Shown here in pieces: positions 17,119 to 26,028 of a stretch of 64,000 nucleotides of DNA. Source of the DNA: Paenibacillus sp. UNC451MF (GTDB lineage: Bacteria > Bacillota > Bacilli > Paenibacillales > NBRC-103111); contig NZ_JMLS01000017.1 of NCBI RefSeq assembly GCF_000686845.1, positions 62,001 through 126,000 on the forward strand. The letters are read 5' to 3'. The position numbers and the translations under genes were made by a program. Within the stretch, counting starts at the first letter, position 1, and each line of letters starts with the position of its first letter. The notes beneath the pieces were generated by a model. That model did no database searches. It was not told the origin of the DNA and was given only the letters and a program-made list of their open reading frames with translations.

Positions 17119-18440
17119 ACCGATACCAGCAATCGATTGATAAATTTCAAGAAGCAAAAGCTTATGTGGCGGGAGGGGTAGCCAGCAGTCTCCGAGTTTC
17201 GATGAAGCCGACGCCCTTGTACGTACACAAAGCGTACGGAGCGATAATTCAAGATGTGGACGGCCACAAATACATTGATTATATGTTGGCATATGGCCCT
17301 CTGATCTTTGGTCATGCCCATCCCGGGTTTAACGAGCGAATCGTCGAAGCCCTGCAAAAGGGGAGCACCTACGGCATGCAGCACGACGGAGAGATTCAAT
17401 TGGGCCGGCGTTTAACGGAAATACTGCCTTGCGCCGAGCAGGTCGCATTCAGCGGCTCTGGTACCGAAGCGGTGATGCTCGCACTGCGGCTAGCTCGAGC
17501 CTTTACCTCAAAAAGAAAAATCGTCCGATTTTATGGTCATTATCATGGGTGGTCGGACACCATTTTTACTTCCTTCCCAAGCCCGGACTTCTCTTCTGCA
17601 GGCTCAACCGAAGGGAGCTCGGATATCATCCCGGGAACAAACGGACAAAGCCGCAGCAGTTTGCAGGATATTATCCTCTTGCCGTGGAACGATCCCGAAG
17701 CTTTGGAAGAGACGCTAACCAAACATCATCATGAGATAGCAGCGGTCATAACAGAGCCCGTTATGTGCAATTCGGGTTGTATTGCACCCAAACCGGGTTA
17801 TATGGAATTCATGCGCGAGTTGACGTCAAAGTTAGATATCGTACTCATCTGGGATGAAGTGATCACCGGATTTCGCATGGGGCTTGGTGGGGCGCATGAA
17901 CGCTTCGGCATCCTTCCGGATCTTGTCACCATCGGCAAAGCGTTGGGTGGGGGGATTGCTTTAAGCGCAGTAGCAGGCAAGAGAGAGATTATGTGTCTCA
18001 TCGAAGAAGGCACTGTCATGCACCTTGGTACGCTTAATGGCAACGGCCTGTCAACAGCAGCTGGATTAGCAGTCATTGAAGAGTTATCGAAGGAAAACGG
18101 ACAAGTGCTCAAGGAGATGGAGAACACCGCAATCCGTCTGTCGGATGGCATTCGATCTTTGCTTGCCCGTAACGGTCATCAAGTCGTTGTCAATCAACTA
18201 GGTCCGGTATTCCATGTCATGTTTATTGATAGAACCGAAGTGAACGATTTCGATACGTTTAATCTTCGGGATATGAAACTATATACACGATTTGCTGAGG
18301 AGATGCTGCACGAAGGGGTACTCGTTCGTCCCAATGGGCTCTGGTATGTCTCATCAGCTCATGGACAGGAAGAAATAGATAAGACCTTGTCCGCGGTAGA
18401 ACGGGTTGCACAGAAGATAGCCCACAATAATCAGGTGTAG
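17115..18440 (+). CDS. Class-III aminotransferase, glutamate-1-semialdehyde mutase-like
   Basis: A 441-residue pyridoxal-phosphate enzyme. The cofactor lysine is Lys275 in TIGKALGGGIALSAVAG, the Asp that binds the ring nitrogen is in LIWDEVITGFRM, and GSGTEAVMLALRLAR binds phosphate. Sequence blocks such as YGPLIFGHAHPG resemble glutamate-1-semialdehyde 2,1-aminomutases. The heme pathway role is unlikely here, because the gene sits between a peptidase and a lactonase with four-base coupling; a catabolic transaminase or aminomutase is more likely. AAAAGGAG precedes ATG 17115. No motif settles the amino donor. Confidence 0.88.
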   Translation: MNRYQQSIDKFQEAKAYVAGGVASSLRVSMKPTPLYVHKAYGAIIQDVDGHKYIDYMLAYGPLIFGHAHPGFNERIVEALQKGSTYGMQHDGEIQLGRRLTEILPCAEQVAFSGSGTEAVMLALRLARAFTSKRKIVRFYGHYHGWSDTIFTSFPSPDFSSAGSTEGSSDIIPGTNGQSRSSLQDIILLPWNDPEALEETLTKHHHEIAAVITEPVMCNSGCIAPKPGYMEFMRELTSKLDIVLIWDEVITGFRMGLGGAHERFGILPDLVTIGKALGGGIALSAVAGKREIMCLIEEGTVMHLGTLNGNGLSTAAGLAVIEELSKENGQVLKEMENTAIRLSDGIRSLLARNGHQVVVNQLGPVFHVMFIDRTEVNDFDTFNLRDMKLYTRFAEEMLHEGVLVRPNGLWYVSSAHGQEEIDKTLSAVERVAQKIAHNNQV

Positions 18441-18464
18441 AGACAAGGAAGAGAGGCGAGAATC

Positions 18465-19316
18465 ATGCTGTATAAAAGCCGCCTTTTGACAAATCCGCAT
18501 GAATTTACTTCTGGCATTGAAGGACCTGCTTGCGACAGGGACGGTAATTTGTATGCTGTAAATTATGCCAGAAGGCATACGATTGGAGTGGTTACTCCTC
18601 AAGGAGACAGTCGTCTGTTTCTTGAGCTTCCAGCAGGAGCAACTGGGAACGCGATTCGCTTTCATCCATCGGGTCCAATGTTCATAGCCGACTATACCGG
18701 ACACCGTATATTACGCGTCGATATGCAAACACGGGAGATCGATACTTTCATGGAGCAGCCTGCGATGAACCAGCCTAATGACCTCGCTGTAACAAGGAGT
18801 GGCATTTGGTTTACAAGCGACCCGAATTGGAAGCAATCAGATGGGAACCTTTGGCGTATTGACGAGAACGGCAAGGATGAGCTGCTGGAATTTGGAATGG
18901 GTACCACAAACGGGATTGAAGTCGGCTATGACGAGCGAACCTTGTACGTGAACGAAACCGTTCAAAGAAGAATATGGCAATACGATTTGACGGTGGACGG
19001 TCAGATCAGTAATAAACGGCTGTTCTACGAATTTGCTGACTATGGACTGGACGGCATGCGCTGTGACGTAGAAGGAAATGTGTACGTGACACGCTTCGGA
19101 AAGGGTACGATTGCCGTACTTTCCCCGCAGGGCAAGCAAATCAGAGAAATTATGTTACACGGTAAGCAATGTACGAACTTAACCTTTGGTGGTGTGGATG
19201 GTCGTACCTGCTATGTCACTATGGCAGACACGGGAGCAGTCGAAACCTTCCGGACGGAGGTCGCGGGAAGGTGCTGGGCGCTTTTGCACAACAATTTAGA
19301 AAAGGAGCGATTTTAG
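18465..19316 (+). CDS. SMP-30/gluconolactonase-like hydrolase
   Basis: A 283-residue six-bladed beta-propeller of the SMP-30/gluconolactonase/LRE family, calcium- or zinc-dependent lactonases acting on sugar acid lactones. The expected metal ligands are present in order: Glu in GIEGPACDRDGNLY (about residue 19), Asn in NQPNDLAVTRSGIW (about 102) and Asp in GLDGMRCDVEGNVYVT (about 195). The gene starts 24 bases after the aminotransferase stop, behind AAGGAAGAGAGG, and its stop abuts the RidA start. The presence of a lactonase supports oxidation of a sugar-derived compound in this pathway. Confidence 0.87.
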   Translation: MLYKSRLLTNPHEFTSGIEGPACDRDGNLYAVNYARRHTIGVVTPQGDSRLFLELPAGATGNAIRFHPSGPMFIADYTGHRILRVDMQTREIDTFMEQPAMNQPNDLAVTRSGIWFTSDPNWKQSDGNLWRIDENGKDELLEFGMGTTNGIEVGYDERTLYVNETVQRRIWQYDLTVDGQISNKRLFYEFADYGLDGMRCDVEGNVYVTRFGKGTIAVLSPQGKQIREIMLHGKQCTNLTFGGVDGRTCYVTMADTGAVETFRTEVAGRCWALLHNNLEKERF

Positions 19317-19742
19317 ATGAAAAAAACAATGTCGAGACAAGAAAACAACGGGAAACCTTTTAGCTCCGCCATTGAAGCGGGAGGGTTTATATATGTATCC
19401 GGCCAGGGGGGATTAGATCCAAACACCGGGCAAATCGTCAGCTCTGAATTAAGAGGACAAACCAACCAGACGCTGCACAATATCCAAAGCATCCTGCATG
19501 AAGCCCGCGCCACCTTGGACGATGTGGTCAAAGTTAACGTTTATTTGAAGGAAAGGGCGCATTATGAGGAGTTCAACAAAATTTATGGGAGCTTTTTTTC
19601 GTATCCGTTTCCTGCCAGAACTACGATCTACTGTGATTTGAATTTTGACATTCTGGTAGAAATTGATGTGATTGCACTCGCCCCGACGGCTGCTGCTGAT
19701 AGAGTGCTTGATGGGGCTGGAGCTCATGCAGACTCCGAGTAG
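19317..19742 (+). CDS. RidA-family (YjgF) enamine/imine deaminase
   Basis: A 141-residue trimeric RidA-type protein that hydrolyses reactive enamine or imine intermediates made by pyridoxal-phosphate enzymes and amine oxidases. Signature segments are GGFIYVSGQGGLDPNTGQ, a helix with DDVVKVNVYL, the arginine in FPARTTIY (about residue 101) that binds the carboxylate, and VEIDVIALAP with the catalytic-region Glu. AAAAGGAGCG precedes ATG 19317, which follows the lactonase stop without a gap. It fits with the aminotransferase two genes upstream. The last residues after ALAP extend beyond the core and overlap the next gene. Confidence 0.9.
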   Translation: MKKTMSRQENNGKPFSSAIEAGGFIYVSGQGGLDPNTGQIVSSELRGQTNQTLHNIQSILHEARATLDDVVKVNVYLKERAHYEEFNKIYGSFFSYPFPARTTIYCDLNFDILVEIDVIALAPTAAADRVLDGAGAHADSE

Positions 19743-20364
19743 CAATCTTCCTTATGTGTATCGCTGCCCATTAGTATTGGAAGAGCTTGGCTTCATTGAC
19801 TGGGATGCCATTCCGAGGATAGAACTATCGGATTGCCGTACTGGAGCTCAACCCGCTCTGCGTACTTATGTTCAATGCTGCCGGAGTGCCCATGAGCTGC
19901 ACGTCCGCTTTTACTGTGAGGAGGACGGAGTAATCGTTTCTTCCTACACGGAGAGGGACGATCCGCTGTATAAAGAGGATGTCGTGGAAATCTTTATCGA
20001 TGAAGGTGGGGACGGATCGCAGTACAAAGAGATTGAAGTGAGTCCGCGCAATGTTATTTTTGACGCCGCCATTACTAATGATAACTATCCTGAGAATGCA
20101 CAGGGGCTGAAGGTGAATACCTCCTGGGATATGGAGGGGATGGTCACTTCGGTCATTCCGCTTCAGAACGGGGATCTTGAATATCAGATTACAATACCTT
20201 TCAGCAGCTTGGATGGAGTACCTCTTGATGGCCAATGCTGGAAAATAAATTTTTATCGCATCGACCAGGATGCCGCAGGAATTCGACGCTATTGGGCATG
20301 GTCACCTACCTATCATCCTTCCTTTCACTTGGCCACCCGATTCGGCATATTACTTTTTGACTAA
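19726..20364 (+). CDS. CBM9-like carbohydrate-binding protein
   Basis: A 212-residue protein matching the carbohydrate-binding family 9-like fold. Features seen are FIDWDAIPRIEL near the start, a beta-rich core with LHVRFYCEEDG and DPLYKEDVVEIFIDEGGDGSQYKEIEVSPRN, and the end YRIDQDAAGIRRYWAWSP followed by FHLATRFGILLFD. No signal peptide is visible, so it is probably cytoplasmic, which is odd for a binding module and suggests that it senses or processes imported sugar. ATG 19726 is preferred over upstream in-frame ATGs (19672, 19711) because GGAG lies just before it. It overlaps RidA by 17 bases. Confidence 0.7.
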   Translation: MQTPSSNLPYVYRCPLVLEELGFIDWDAIPRIELSDCRTGAQPALRTYVQCCRSAHELHVRFYCEEDGVIVSSYTERDDPLYKEDVVEIFIDEGGDGSQYKEIEVSPRNVIFDAAITNDNYPENAQGLKVNTSWDMEGMVTSVIPLQNGDLEYQITIPFSSLDGVPLDGQCWKINFYRIDQDAAGIRRYWAWSPTYHPSFHLATRFGILLFD

Positions 20365-20379
20365 AGGATGGATGCATCT

Positions 20380-21162
20380 ATGAGTACATCGGAAAAATCA
20401 AACCCAACGGTCAAATCGGCCGATCGCGTCTTGGATATATTTGAATTGTTCGCAGAAGAAGGGGTACGTGAATTAAGTCTAATGGACATTGCACGACGTC
20501 TGGAGCTACCCGCGAGCAGTGTTTTCAAAATTGTACAAAATCTGGTTCACCGGGGGTACCTGGAGAAGGATGAGCATGGCAAGCTGTTTCATCTTGGCTA
20601 TAAAATCTTTCAAATCGGCGCCCAATACGCGCAGCACACGAATCTGACCGCAGAGTTTCAATCCATCGCGCAGCAGATCGTCTCTGAAGTTAATGAAGCC
20701 GTATATTTATCCATCCGAAGTGACAGGAACATTCTCTATATAGCGGAAAAACAAAGCACACATCCAGTTCGTTTTGTATCGCATTTGGGTATGCAGCTGC
20801 CGCTTCATACGACAGCTATGGGCAAGCTTTTTCTAAGTGCAATGCCCGATCAGGAGATAGTAACAATGTACGAAACCCAGAGTCTGGGTCTTCTTACCGA
20901 TCATACCTTGTCCGATTTGGATCAGCTGTTGGAGCAGCTTCATGAGATTCGCAGGACAGGGGTTGCTTATAGCAAGGGAGAAGCAGTGCAAGGGATTCAA
21001 TGCGTTGCCGCTCCCATCGTGAATGCGAAGCAGGAAATTGTAGCAGCCATGAGTATTTCCATTCCATTAAGCCGATTGGATGAAACGACCTGGAATCAAA
21101 TGGAGGAGCAGGTCATGCAAGGAGCTAGAAAGCTTAGCTGGCTGTTGTATTTTCAGGTGTAG
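20380..21162 (+). CDS. IclR-family transcriptional regulator
   Basis: A 260-residue IclR regulator: an N-terminal winged helix (about residues 10-75, with LSLMDIARRLELPASSVFKIVQNL) and a C-terminal effector domain (about 85-255, with HTTAMGKLFLSAM and GVAYSKGEAVQGIQCVAAPI). IclR proteins commonly repress or activate catabolism of small organic acids. ATG 20380 is favoured because AAAGGATGG then has correct spacing; ATG 20368 is the alternative. It closes the first co-transcribed block (15634-21162), and probably controls the island together with the AraC protein that follows. Confidence 0.9.
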   Translation: MSTSEKSNPTVKSADRVLDIFELFAEEGVRELSLMDIARRLELPASSVFKIVQNLVHRGYLEKDEHGKLFHLGYKIFQIGAQYAQHTNLTAEFQSIAQQIVSEVNEAVYLSIRSDRNILYIAEKQSTHPVRFVSHLGMQLPLHTTAMGKLFLSAMPDQEIVTMYETQSLGLLTDHTLSDLDQLLEQLHEIRRTGVAYSKGEAVQGIQCVAAPIVNAKQEIVAAMSISIPLSRLDETTWNQMEEQVMQGARKLSWLLYFQV

Positions 21163-21173
21163 TAAGAATGGGT

Positions 21174-22046
21174 CTATCCCTCAGTGAATTGTTTTCTTAA
21201 CTCAAGCGGGGTAAACCCATTCATTTCCTTGAATACCTTATCAAAATAATTGACGTTACAAAAGCCTGTGCGCTCTGCAATTTGCGTAATCGTCAAATCC
21301 TGCTGAATCAATAGCCGTTTGGCCATCTCGACCCGATAACGATTTATGAACAGCGTGGGAGTGATTCCGGTCACTTTTTTAAAGAAACGGGTAAAATGAA
21401 ACGGGCTCATATTCACCAGAGCACCAAGTGTGTCGGTATAAATTTTTTGATCGTAGCAAGATTCGATAAAATCAATTGCGGGCTTGAGGCGCTTGTAGTG
21501 AGCGAGACTTTTGCCCAAATCTTTGTTAAGGCATGTTTCTCGTTGATAGCCCCGTAAGATAGGGATGATCATGCGATAAAGGGAGGACTTGATAATTAGC
21601 TCACAACCGATCGCTTGCATGGAGTATTCTTGGTAGGCCAATTCAAAATGGACAACCAATTCATTCCATATCGGATGAGAGGGGACAATCGGCTCTAATA
21701 TGGGAGCGGTTTGAATAAATCGGGCGTACACATGCTGTGATTCGGAATGCTCCAAGGAGCCGGCTAATAGGGACATATCAAAAATCATACCGCGAATGGT
21801 ACAGCTTTTGCCGTGCAATGCTTGCATCGAATGTATCTTGCAGCTGTTAATGAAAAGAATAGCCGGCGCATCCACGGTGAAGGTTCGGTTGTCAATATGG
21901 ACCTGAACAGTGCCGTCCAAAAGATGAATAAATTCAAGGTGATCGTGCCAGTGAGGTCTTACCAAATGATAGGAGCTCTTCACTTCCGTCATACGTAATG
22001 GAAAGCGCTTTCCTTCGAAGGGTTCAATTTTCTTCAAAGCATCCAA
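21174..22046 (-). CDS. AraC-family transcriptional regulator with cupin sensor
   Basis: A 290-residue regulator. Residues about 25-100 form a cupin-type sugar-sensing domain (HWHDHLEFIHLLDGTVQVHID). Residues about 190-285 form the double helix-turn-helix with LVNMSPFHFTRFFKKVTGITPTLFINRYR and ITQIAERTGFCNVNYFDKVFKEMNGFTPLELR. The gene is convergent with IclR, with only 11 bases between stops, and divergent from the glycosidase gene, whose promoter region it shares. The likely target is the 22-35 kb operon. A perfect GGAAAGCGCTTTCC palindrome lies inside its 5' coding end. Confidence 0.92.
   Translation of the reverse strand: MDALKKIEPFEGKRFPLRMTEVKSSYHLVRPHWHDHLEFIHLLDGTVQVHIDNRTFTVDAPAILFINSCKIHSMQALHGKSCTIRGMIFDMSLLAGSLEHSESQHVYARFIQTAPILEPIVPSHPIWNELVVHFELAYQEYSMQAIGCELIIKSSLYRMIIPILRGYQRETCLNKDLGKSLAHYKRLKPAIDFIESCYDQKIYTDTLGALVNMSPFHFTRFFKKVTGITPTLFINRYRVEMAKRLLIQQDLTITQIAERTGFCNVNYFDKVFKEMNGFTPLELRKQFTEG
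21996..22011. promoter_or_regulatory. cre-like palindrome (possible CcpA site)
   Basis: TGGAAAGCGCTTTCCT contains a perfect 14-base palindrome centred on GCGC and is close to the catabolite-responsive element consensus TGAAAGCGCTTTCA. It lies about 40 bases inside the AraC gene, a common location for roadblock-type cre sites. A chance match inside coding sequence is possible. Confidence 0.4.
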
Positions 22047-22225
22047 TTCGGATCACCGCCTTGTCAACCAGATGATAGTTATTATAACATAGCTTATTAA
22101 CATCCGAAATGAGGAAAAAGGAGCAAAATCTTGTAAGGAAAGCGCAGATTGTTCTATAGAATACGTTGTTTGAATTGCGCGATAATTAAGGCATCAATAA
22201 AGCAATTCATAAGGGAGAGAGTTAT

Positions 22226-23947
22226 TTGAAGAGCAAGACATGGATGCAGGTTCAACACAATGTACCTAATTTGTGGATGGAGGGAGCATTGTTTGCATTT
22301 TCCGGATATGACGGACCGACACATTCAAGCTCTCGATTTGTAGCTACAGTAGGGGCTAACGATTATAGTTTGCTGTTCCATACTCCGAAACGGAGATGGC
22401 TGGAATTTCAAGCAACTCTTCCCGGAAACGTTCAAATTGCTACGGGTGACGTCTTATTAGCAGACCTGGAAGCGGGTCCGCTGCTCGCGGTATTTCAGAG
22501 TTGGCACACGCTAGTTGGATCAGCTCCAGCGACTGTGGACATGCAGCTGAGATTTGAAGAGGAAGACGGCGGTGAGGTTCGGTGGAAGGATGCGCTTCTG
22601 ATTACGGAATCAGTGGATGGTCAGGATGCTGTTGTACTGCTTAGACACGAGGAACGTTGGGCGCTGGCTTACGGAAGCGGAGTGGAAGAAGCCGCCGAGC
22701 GGGCCGTGAAAGGACTGGCATCCGATGTCTGGAAGGAAGCAGAAGACCGGATGCAGTTTTATCGCCATGCTCCCCGATTGGAAGATCCGCTGAAAGAAAG
22801 GCTCCTGCTCAAATGCTTAAGCGTGATGAAAGTAAATACACTTGCAGCCGAAGGAGTTATTCATCAGCACTGGTCCACACCGGATCGTGTTCCCCATCAA
22901 GCGATGTGGCTGTGGGACTCCGTGTTTCATACCTTTGCGATGAATTGGGTGGACCCGGCGATCGCGTGGAATTTTTTGAAATCGGTGCTGGATACGCAGC
23001 AAGAAGACGGAATGATTCCACATACGACCAAAGTGGATGGGTCAAGCTCGAATATGACGCAGCCTCCTGTCCTCGCATGGGGGGTATGGGAAAATTATCT
23101 CCATACGAAGCGTAAAGCCGATTTGCGATATGCGCTTCCCCGGCTGGTACATTATCTGTCCTGGGATATTGCGAACCGTGATAGTAACTGTAATGGGCTG
23201 CTCGAGTGGATGATTGAGGGCAACCCGTTATGCCGCTCCGGTGAGTCAGGGATGGATAATTCTCCACGGTTTGATCGTGCGGCCTTGCTGGATGCGGTTG
23301 ATTTTTCAGTATTCGTCGCTCAGGATGCGCATTATATCGGACTTATTGCAGATGAGGTCGGGGACATCGAATTAGCGAACGAATGGAAGCAGAAGGCGGC
23401 CAATATACGCAGCCAAATTCATAGCAGCCTGTGGGATGAGAAAGAAGGCTTTTATTTTGATAGAGATATGGATGGGAGTCTCTCCAGAGTGAAGGCGGTG
23501 AGCGGGTTTTTGCCTTTGCTTCTGGACGGATTGCCCGTGGAGCATACGCAACGGCTAGTCTCCTTGCTTCAGGATCCTGACCATTTCCAGACGAAGTTTC
23601 CAATCCCCACAACAGCAGCCTCGGAAGCGGAGTACGGCACAGACATGTGGAGAGGACCGGTATGGATTAATACGAACTACCTCGTCTACATCGGACTAAA
23701 GAGGCAGGGAAGGAAAGAGGAAGCGGATCAACTAGCCCGGCAAACGATTCATATGGTTCAAACTTATTATGAACGATTCGGGGTGATCTTCGAATATTTC
23801 GACTCCTCGGATCGTGTTCCTCCTATTGCTTGTGATCGCAAGGGGCCGCCATCCGCTTTATATGATATACGTAAAAAGATGGATGTGGTCCGGGACTTTC
23901 ATTGGTCAGCTGCTTTGACGGCCTGTATGTTAATTGAACTGACATAG
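22226..23947 (+). CDS. Trehalase/GH63-like (alpha/alpha)6 glycoside hydrolase
   Basis: A 573-residue enzyme of the MGH1-like or amylo-alpha-1,6-glucosidase/GH63 barrel type. An N-terminal beta-sandwich (about 1-190) precedes an (alpha/alpha)6 catalytic domain. Recognisable blocks are AMWLWDSVFHTFAMNWVDP (about 230), TQQEDGMIPHTT, the family-typical SGMDNSPRFD (about 340) with acidic residues, and GTDMWRGPVWINTNYLVYIGL (about 470). No signal peptide, so it acts inside on an imported glycoside. The start is TTG 22226 behind AAGGGAGAG. It is the first gene of the 22-35 kb operon, divergent from the AraC gene. Substrate specificity cannot be inferred. Confidence 0.85.
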   Translation: MKSKTWMQVQHNVPNLWMEGALFAFSGYDGPTHSSSRFVATVGANDYSLLFHTPKRRWLEFQATLPGNVQIATGDVLLADLEAGPLLAVFQSWHTLVGSAPATVDMQLRFEEEDGGEVRWKDALLITESVDGQDAVVLLRHEERWALAYGSGVEEAAERAVKGLASDVWKEAEDRMQFYRHAPRLEDPLKERLLLKCLSVMKVNTLAAEGVIHQHWSTPDRVPHQAMWLWDSVFHTFAMNWVDPAIAWNFLKSVLDTQQEDGMIPHTTKVDGSSSNMTQPPVLAWGVWENYLHTKRKADLRYALPRLVHYLSWDIANRDSNCNGLLEWMIEGNPLCRSGESGMDNSPRFDRAALLDAVDFSVFVAQDAHYIGLIADEVGDIELANEWKQKAANIRSQIHSSLWDEKEGFYFDRDMDGSLSRVKAVSGFLPLLLDGLPVEHTQRLVSLLQDPDHFQTKFPIPTTAASEAEYGTDMWRGPVWINTNYLVYIGLKRQGRKEEADQLARQTIHMVQTYYERFGVIFEYFDSSDRVPPIACDRKGPPSALYDIRKKMDVVRDFHWSAALTACMLIELT

Positions 23948-24017
23948 GAAGTTGTAGCGTTCCCCGTTATCGGTAAGCCCAAATCGATGCGTTAACAAGA
24001 GGGAAGGAGAATAAACA

Positions 24018-25994
24018 ATGTCAAATCCAGTGAATAAGCATTCCGTTTCAGAAGATGTCGTTATGCTTGAGAACTCGCCAAACGAGCCTGTACAGGCATC
24101 CAAAGCTCCAATCAGCAGACGCAAACTTCTGGCTTCTCTAGGTCTTGCAGGAGTCGCAATGGCGACAGGGGGTTGGCTGTCAGGTTCGAGGCTGTCCGCC
24201 GCCTATGGTAATGCTTCCGTGACGAACGCCGTCTATAACAATTCCGGGCTGCCTTTAGAGGAAACCATTGCAAGTAATTATTGCATTCCTATCTCATTGC
24301 AGGCTTTACGGCTGGAGACAGCACCTTCTGTTGACGACATCTATTATGTTACCGATGAGGGGCAAAGGGGATTTTTTCACTATGATGCGACTGACACTTC
24401 TTCTCTTGACAATACGGGTACCGTTCTTGTGTCCACCGGAGGTCAACGCTTCAAACGATTGTACGACGATATGCTGTTGTCTTCCTGGTTCGGAACCAAA
24501 GGGGATGGAGTAACGGAAGATACGGTAGCACTCCAAAATGCTCTTAATGCATCTGTAGGGAAGAAGCTCTACATCCCGCTTCACAAAAACAATTATTATT
24601 TATCCGGGCAGCTTATTTTTCCAAGCCATATCACTATCGAATTTGAACACGGTACTATCATTCAGGCTATCGATACCTTGCTAAAAATTACCCCCTATGA
24701 GAGATTGGTTCGCATAAAAAACGTGACGGACATTACCCTTCATGGCAACGGGGCGACATTTCGAATGAACAAGGCCGTTTACCCATCAGGTGAGCAAGCC
24801 CATATTTTTGACATTAGCGGCTCCTCCAATATTACGATTGAACAAATTAATGCAAATGACAGTGGTGGGGATGGATTCTATATTGGCAATTACGAAGCCA
24901 CATTACCTTATTGCAAAAATGTTGTGCTGCGCGATTGTGTAGCCAACAATAATCGTAGACAAGGATTATCTGTCATCAGTGTCGACGGGCTCCTGGTAGA
25001 ACATTGTACATTCTCCAATACGAGCGGAACTTCCCCTCAAGCAGGTGTAGATATTGAGCCCAACAACACGAACAATCTGGAAATGCTCAAGAATGTCAGG
25101 TTTATAAATTGTCTTTCCGAGAACAACAAAGGCCGCGGATTTGTATCCATGGTGAAGAAATTAAAGGCTGCGAACGAGAAAATAGATGTACTCTTTCAAA
25201 ATTGTATCTCTCGTGGCAATACTTACGGCTTTGTTGTCAGCTACGGCAATGATGCCGCTAATAGCGGGGCTCAAGGTGAGATTAAATTCATCGATTGCCG
25301 AGCTGAAAAAGACCTGTATTGCGGCTTTGCGGAACTATCCTGCTCTGCCGAAAGTGTAAAAACTACCTATATCCGCTGCATAGCCTACAACAGCAATAGC
25401 AATAATGATCTGAATTATGAATATGCTCTAGGCTCCTCCTTTATTATTACAAGCCTCACAACCGAATCTCGACTCTCCATTGGCAATGCTTATTATTATG
25501 AGTGTGAAGCCATCGATGATCGTCAGCTATCACAAACCTTACGAGGATTTACAACTAAGAAGAAAGTGAACGAAACCATTAAAAAAGTCAGTTATGTCAA
25601 CTGTAAAGCTAATGGAGCCACGCTAGCTGCGTTTGAGGTTGAACCGATTTCTGAGGATGTGCTCATACGAAATCAACCCCAGCTCACGATTGCTCTACCA
25701 TCAGCTGGAGCAATAAGCCTGTCCTACCTTGGATTCAAAATTAACAATTCCGGAGCAACGGCTGCCGTAAGCTACACACTCCCCAAGGCGAAATCGGGCC
25801 GCAGCTATACGTTCTCCGTGAACGCTCCTCTCGAAGTGAATATCATAGCAGCGTCCGGCGATGCTATCTTGACGCCAACTGGAGCAGGTATCGTCAGGTC
25901 TGCGAACGTTGGAGACTCCGTAACCTTGTTGGGAAGAGCAGATGACCGGTGGGAGGTAGCTAGCGCCGTCGGCAACTGGTTTCCTTTAGTCTGA
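24018..25994 (+). CDS. Tat-exported right-handed beta-helix protein (Pectate_lyase_3 type), copy 1
   Basis: A 658-residue protein. After a 33-residue polar N-region it has a twin-arginine signal, SRRKLLASLG with Arg34-Arg35, and a hydrophobic segment, so it is probably exported folded. Residues about 155-200 hold the pectate-lyase-3 opening, WFGTKGDGVTEDTVALQNAL. Residues about 200-530 are parallel beta-helix repeats including NNRRQGLSVISVDGL and GVDIEPNN. The C-terminal 110 residues form a separate beta domain ending in a tail-spike-like segment. No lyase residues could be confirmed. It is a clear paralog of the gene at 33444. Likely role: binding or cleaving an external polysaccharide whose products feed the ABC importer. 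Confidence 0.82.
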   Translation: MSNPVNKHSVSEDVVMLENSPNEPVQASKAPISRRKLLASLGLAGVAMATGGWLSGSRLSAAYGNASVTNAVYNNSGLPLEETIASNYCIPISLQALRLETAPSVDDIYYVTDEGQRGFFHYDATDTSSLDNTGTVLVSTGGQRFKRLYDDMLLSSWFGTKGDGVTEDTVALQNALNASVGKKLYIPLHKNNYYLSGQLIFPSHITIEFEHGTIIQAIDTLLKITPYERLVRIKNVTDITLHGNGATFRMNKAVYPSGEQAHIFDISGSSNITIEQINANDSGGDGFYIGNYEATLPYCKNVVLRDCVANNNRRQGLSVISVDGLLVEHCTFSNTSGTSPQAGVDIEPNNTNNLEMLKNVRFINCLSENNKGRGFVSMVKKLKAANEKIDVLFQNCISRGNTYGFVVSYGNDAANSGAQGEIKFIDCRAEKDLYCGFAELSCSAESVKTTYIRCIAYNSNSNNDLNYEYALGSSFIITSLTTESRLSIGNAYYYECEAIDDRQLSQTLRGFTTKKKVNETIKKVSYVNCKANGATLAAFEVEPISEDVLIRNQPQLTIALPSAGAISLSYLGFKINNSGATAAVSYTLPKAKSGRSYTFSVNAPLEVNIIAASGDAILTPTGAGIVRSANVGDSVTLLGRADDRWEVASAVGNWFPLV

Positions 25995-26028
25995 AATCCA
26001 TCGGAATAAATGAGAAGGGGGTGAGACT

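Noticed and set aside
17115-18440. Heme biosynthesis role for the glutamate-semialdehyde mutase-like enzyme
   Set aside because: No other heme gene is nearby, and the gene is coupled to peptidase and lactonase genes of a catabolic unit.
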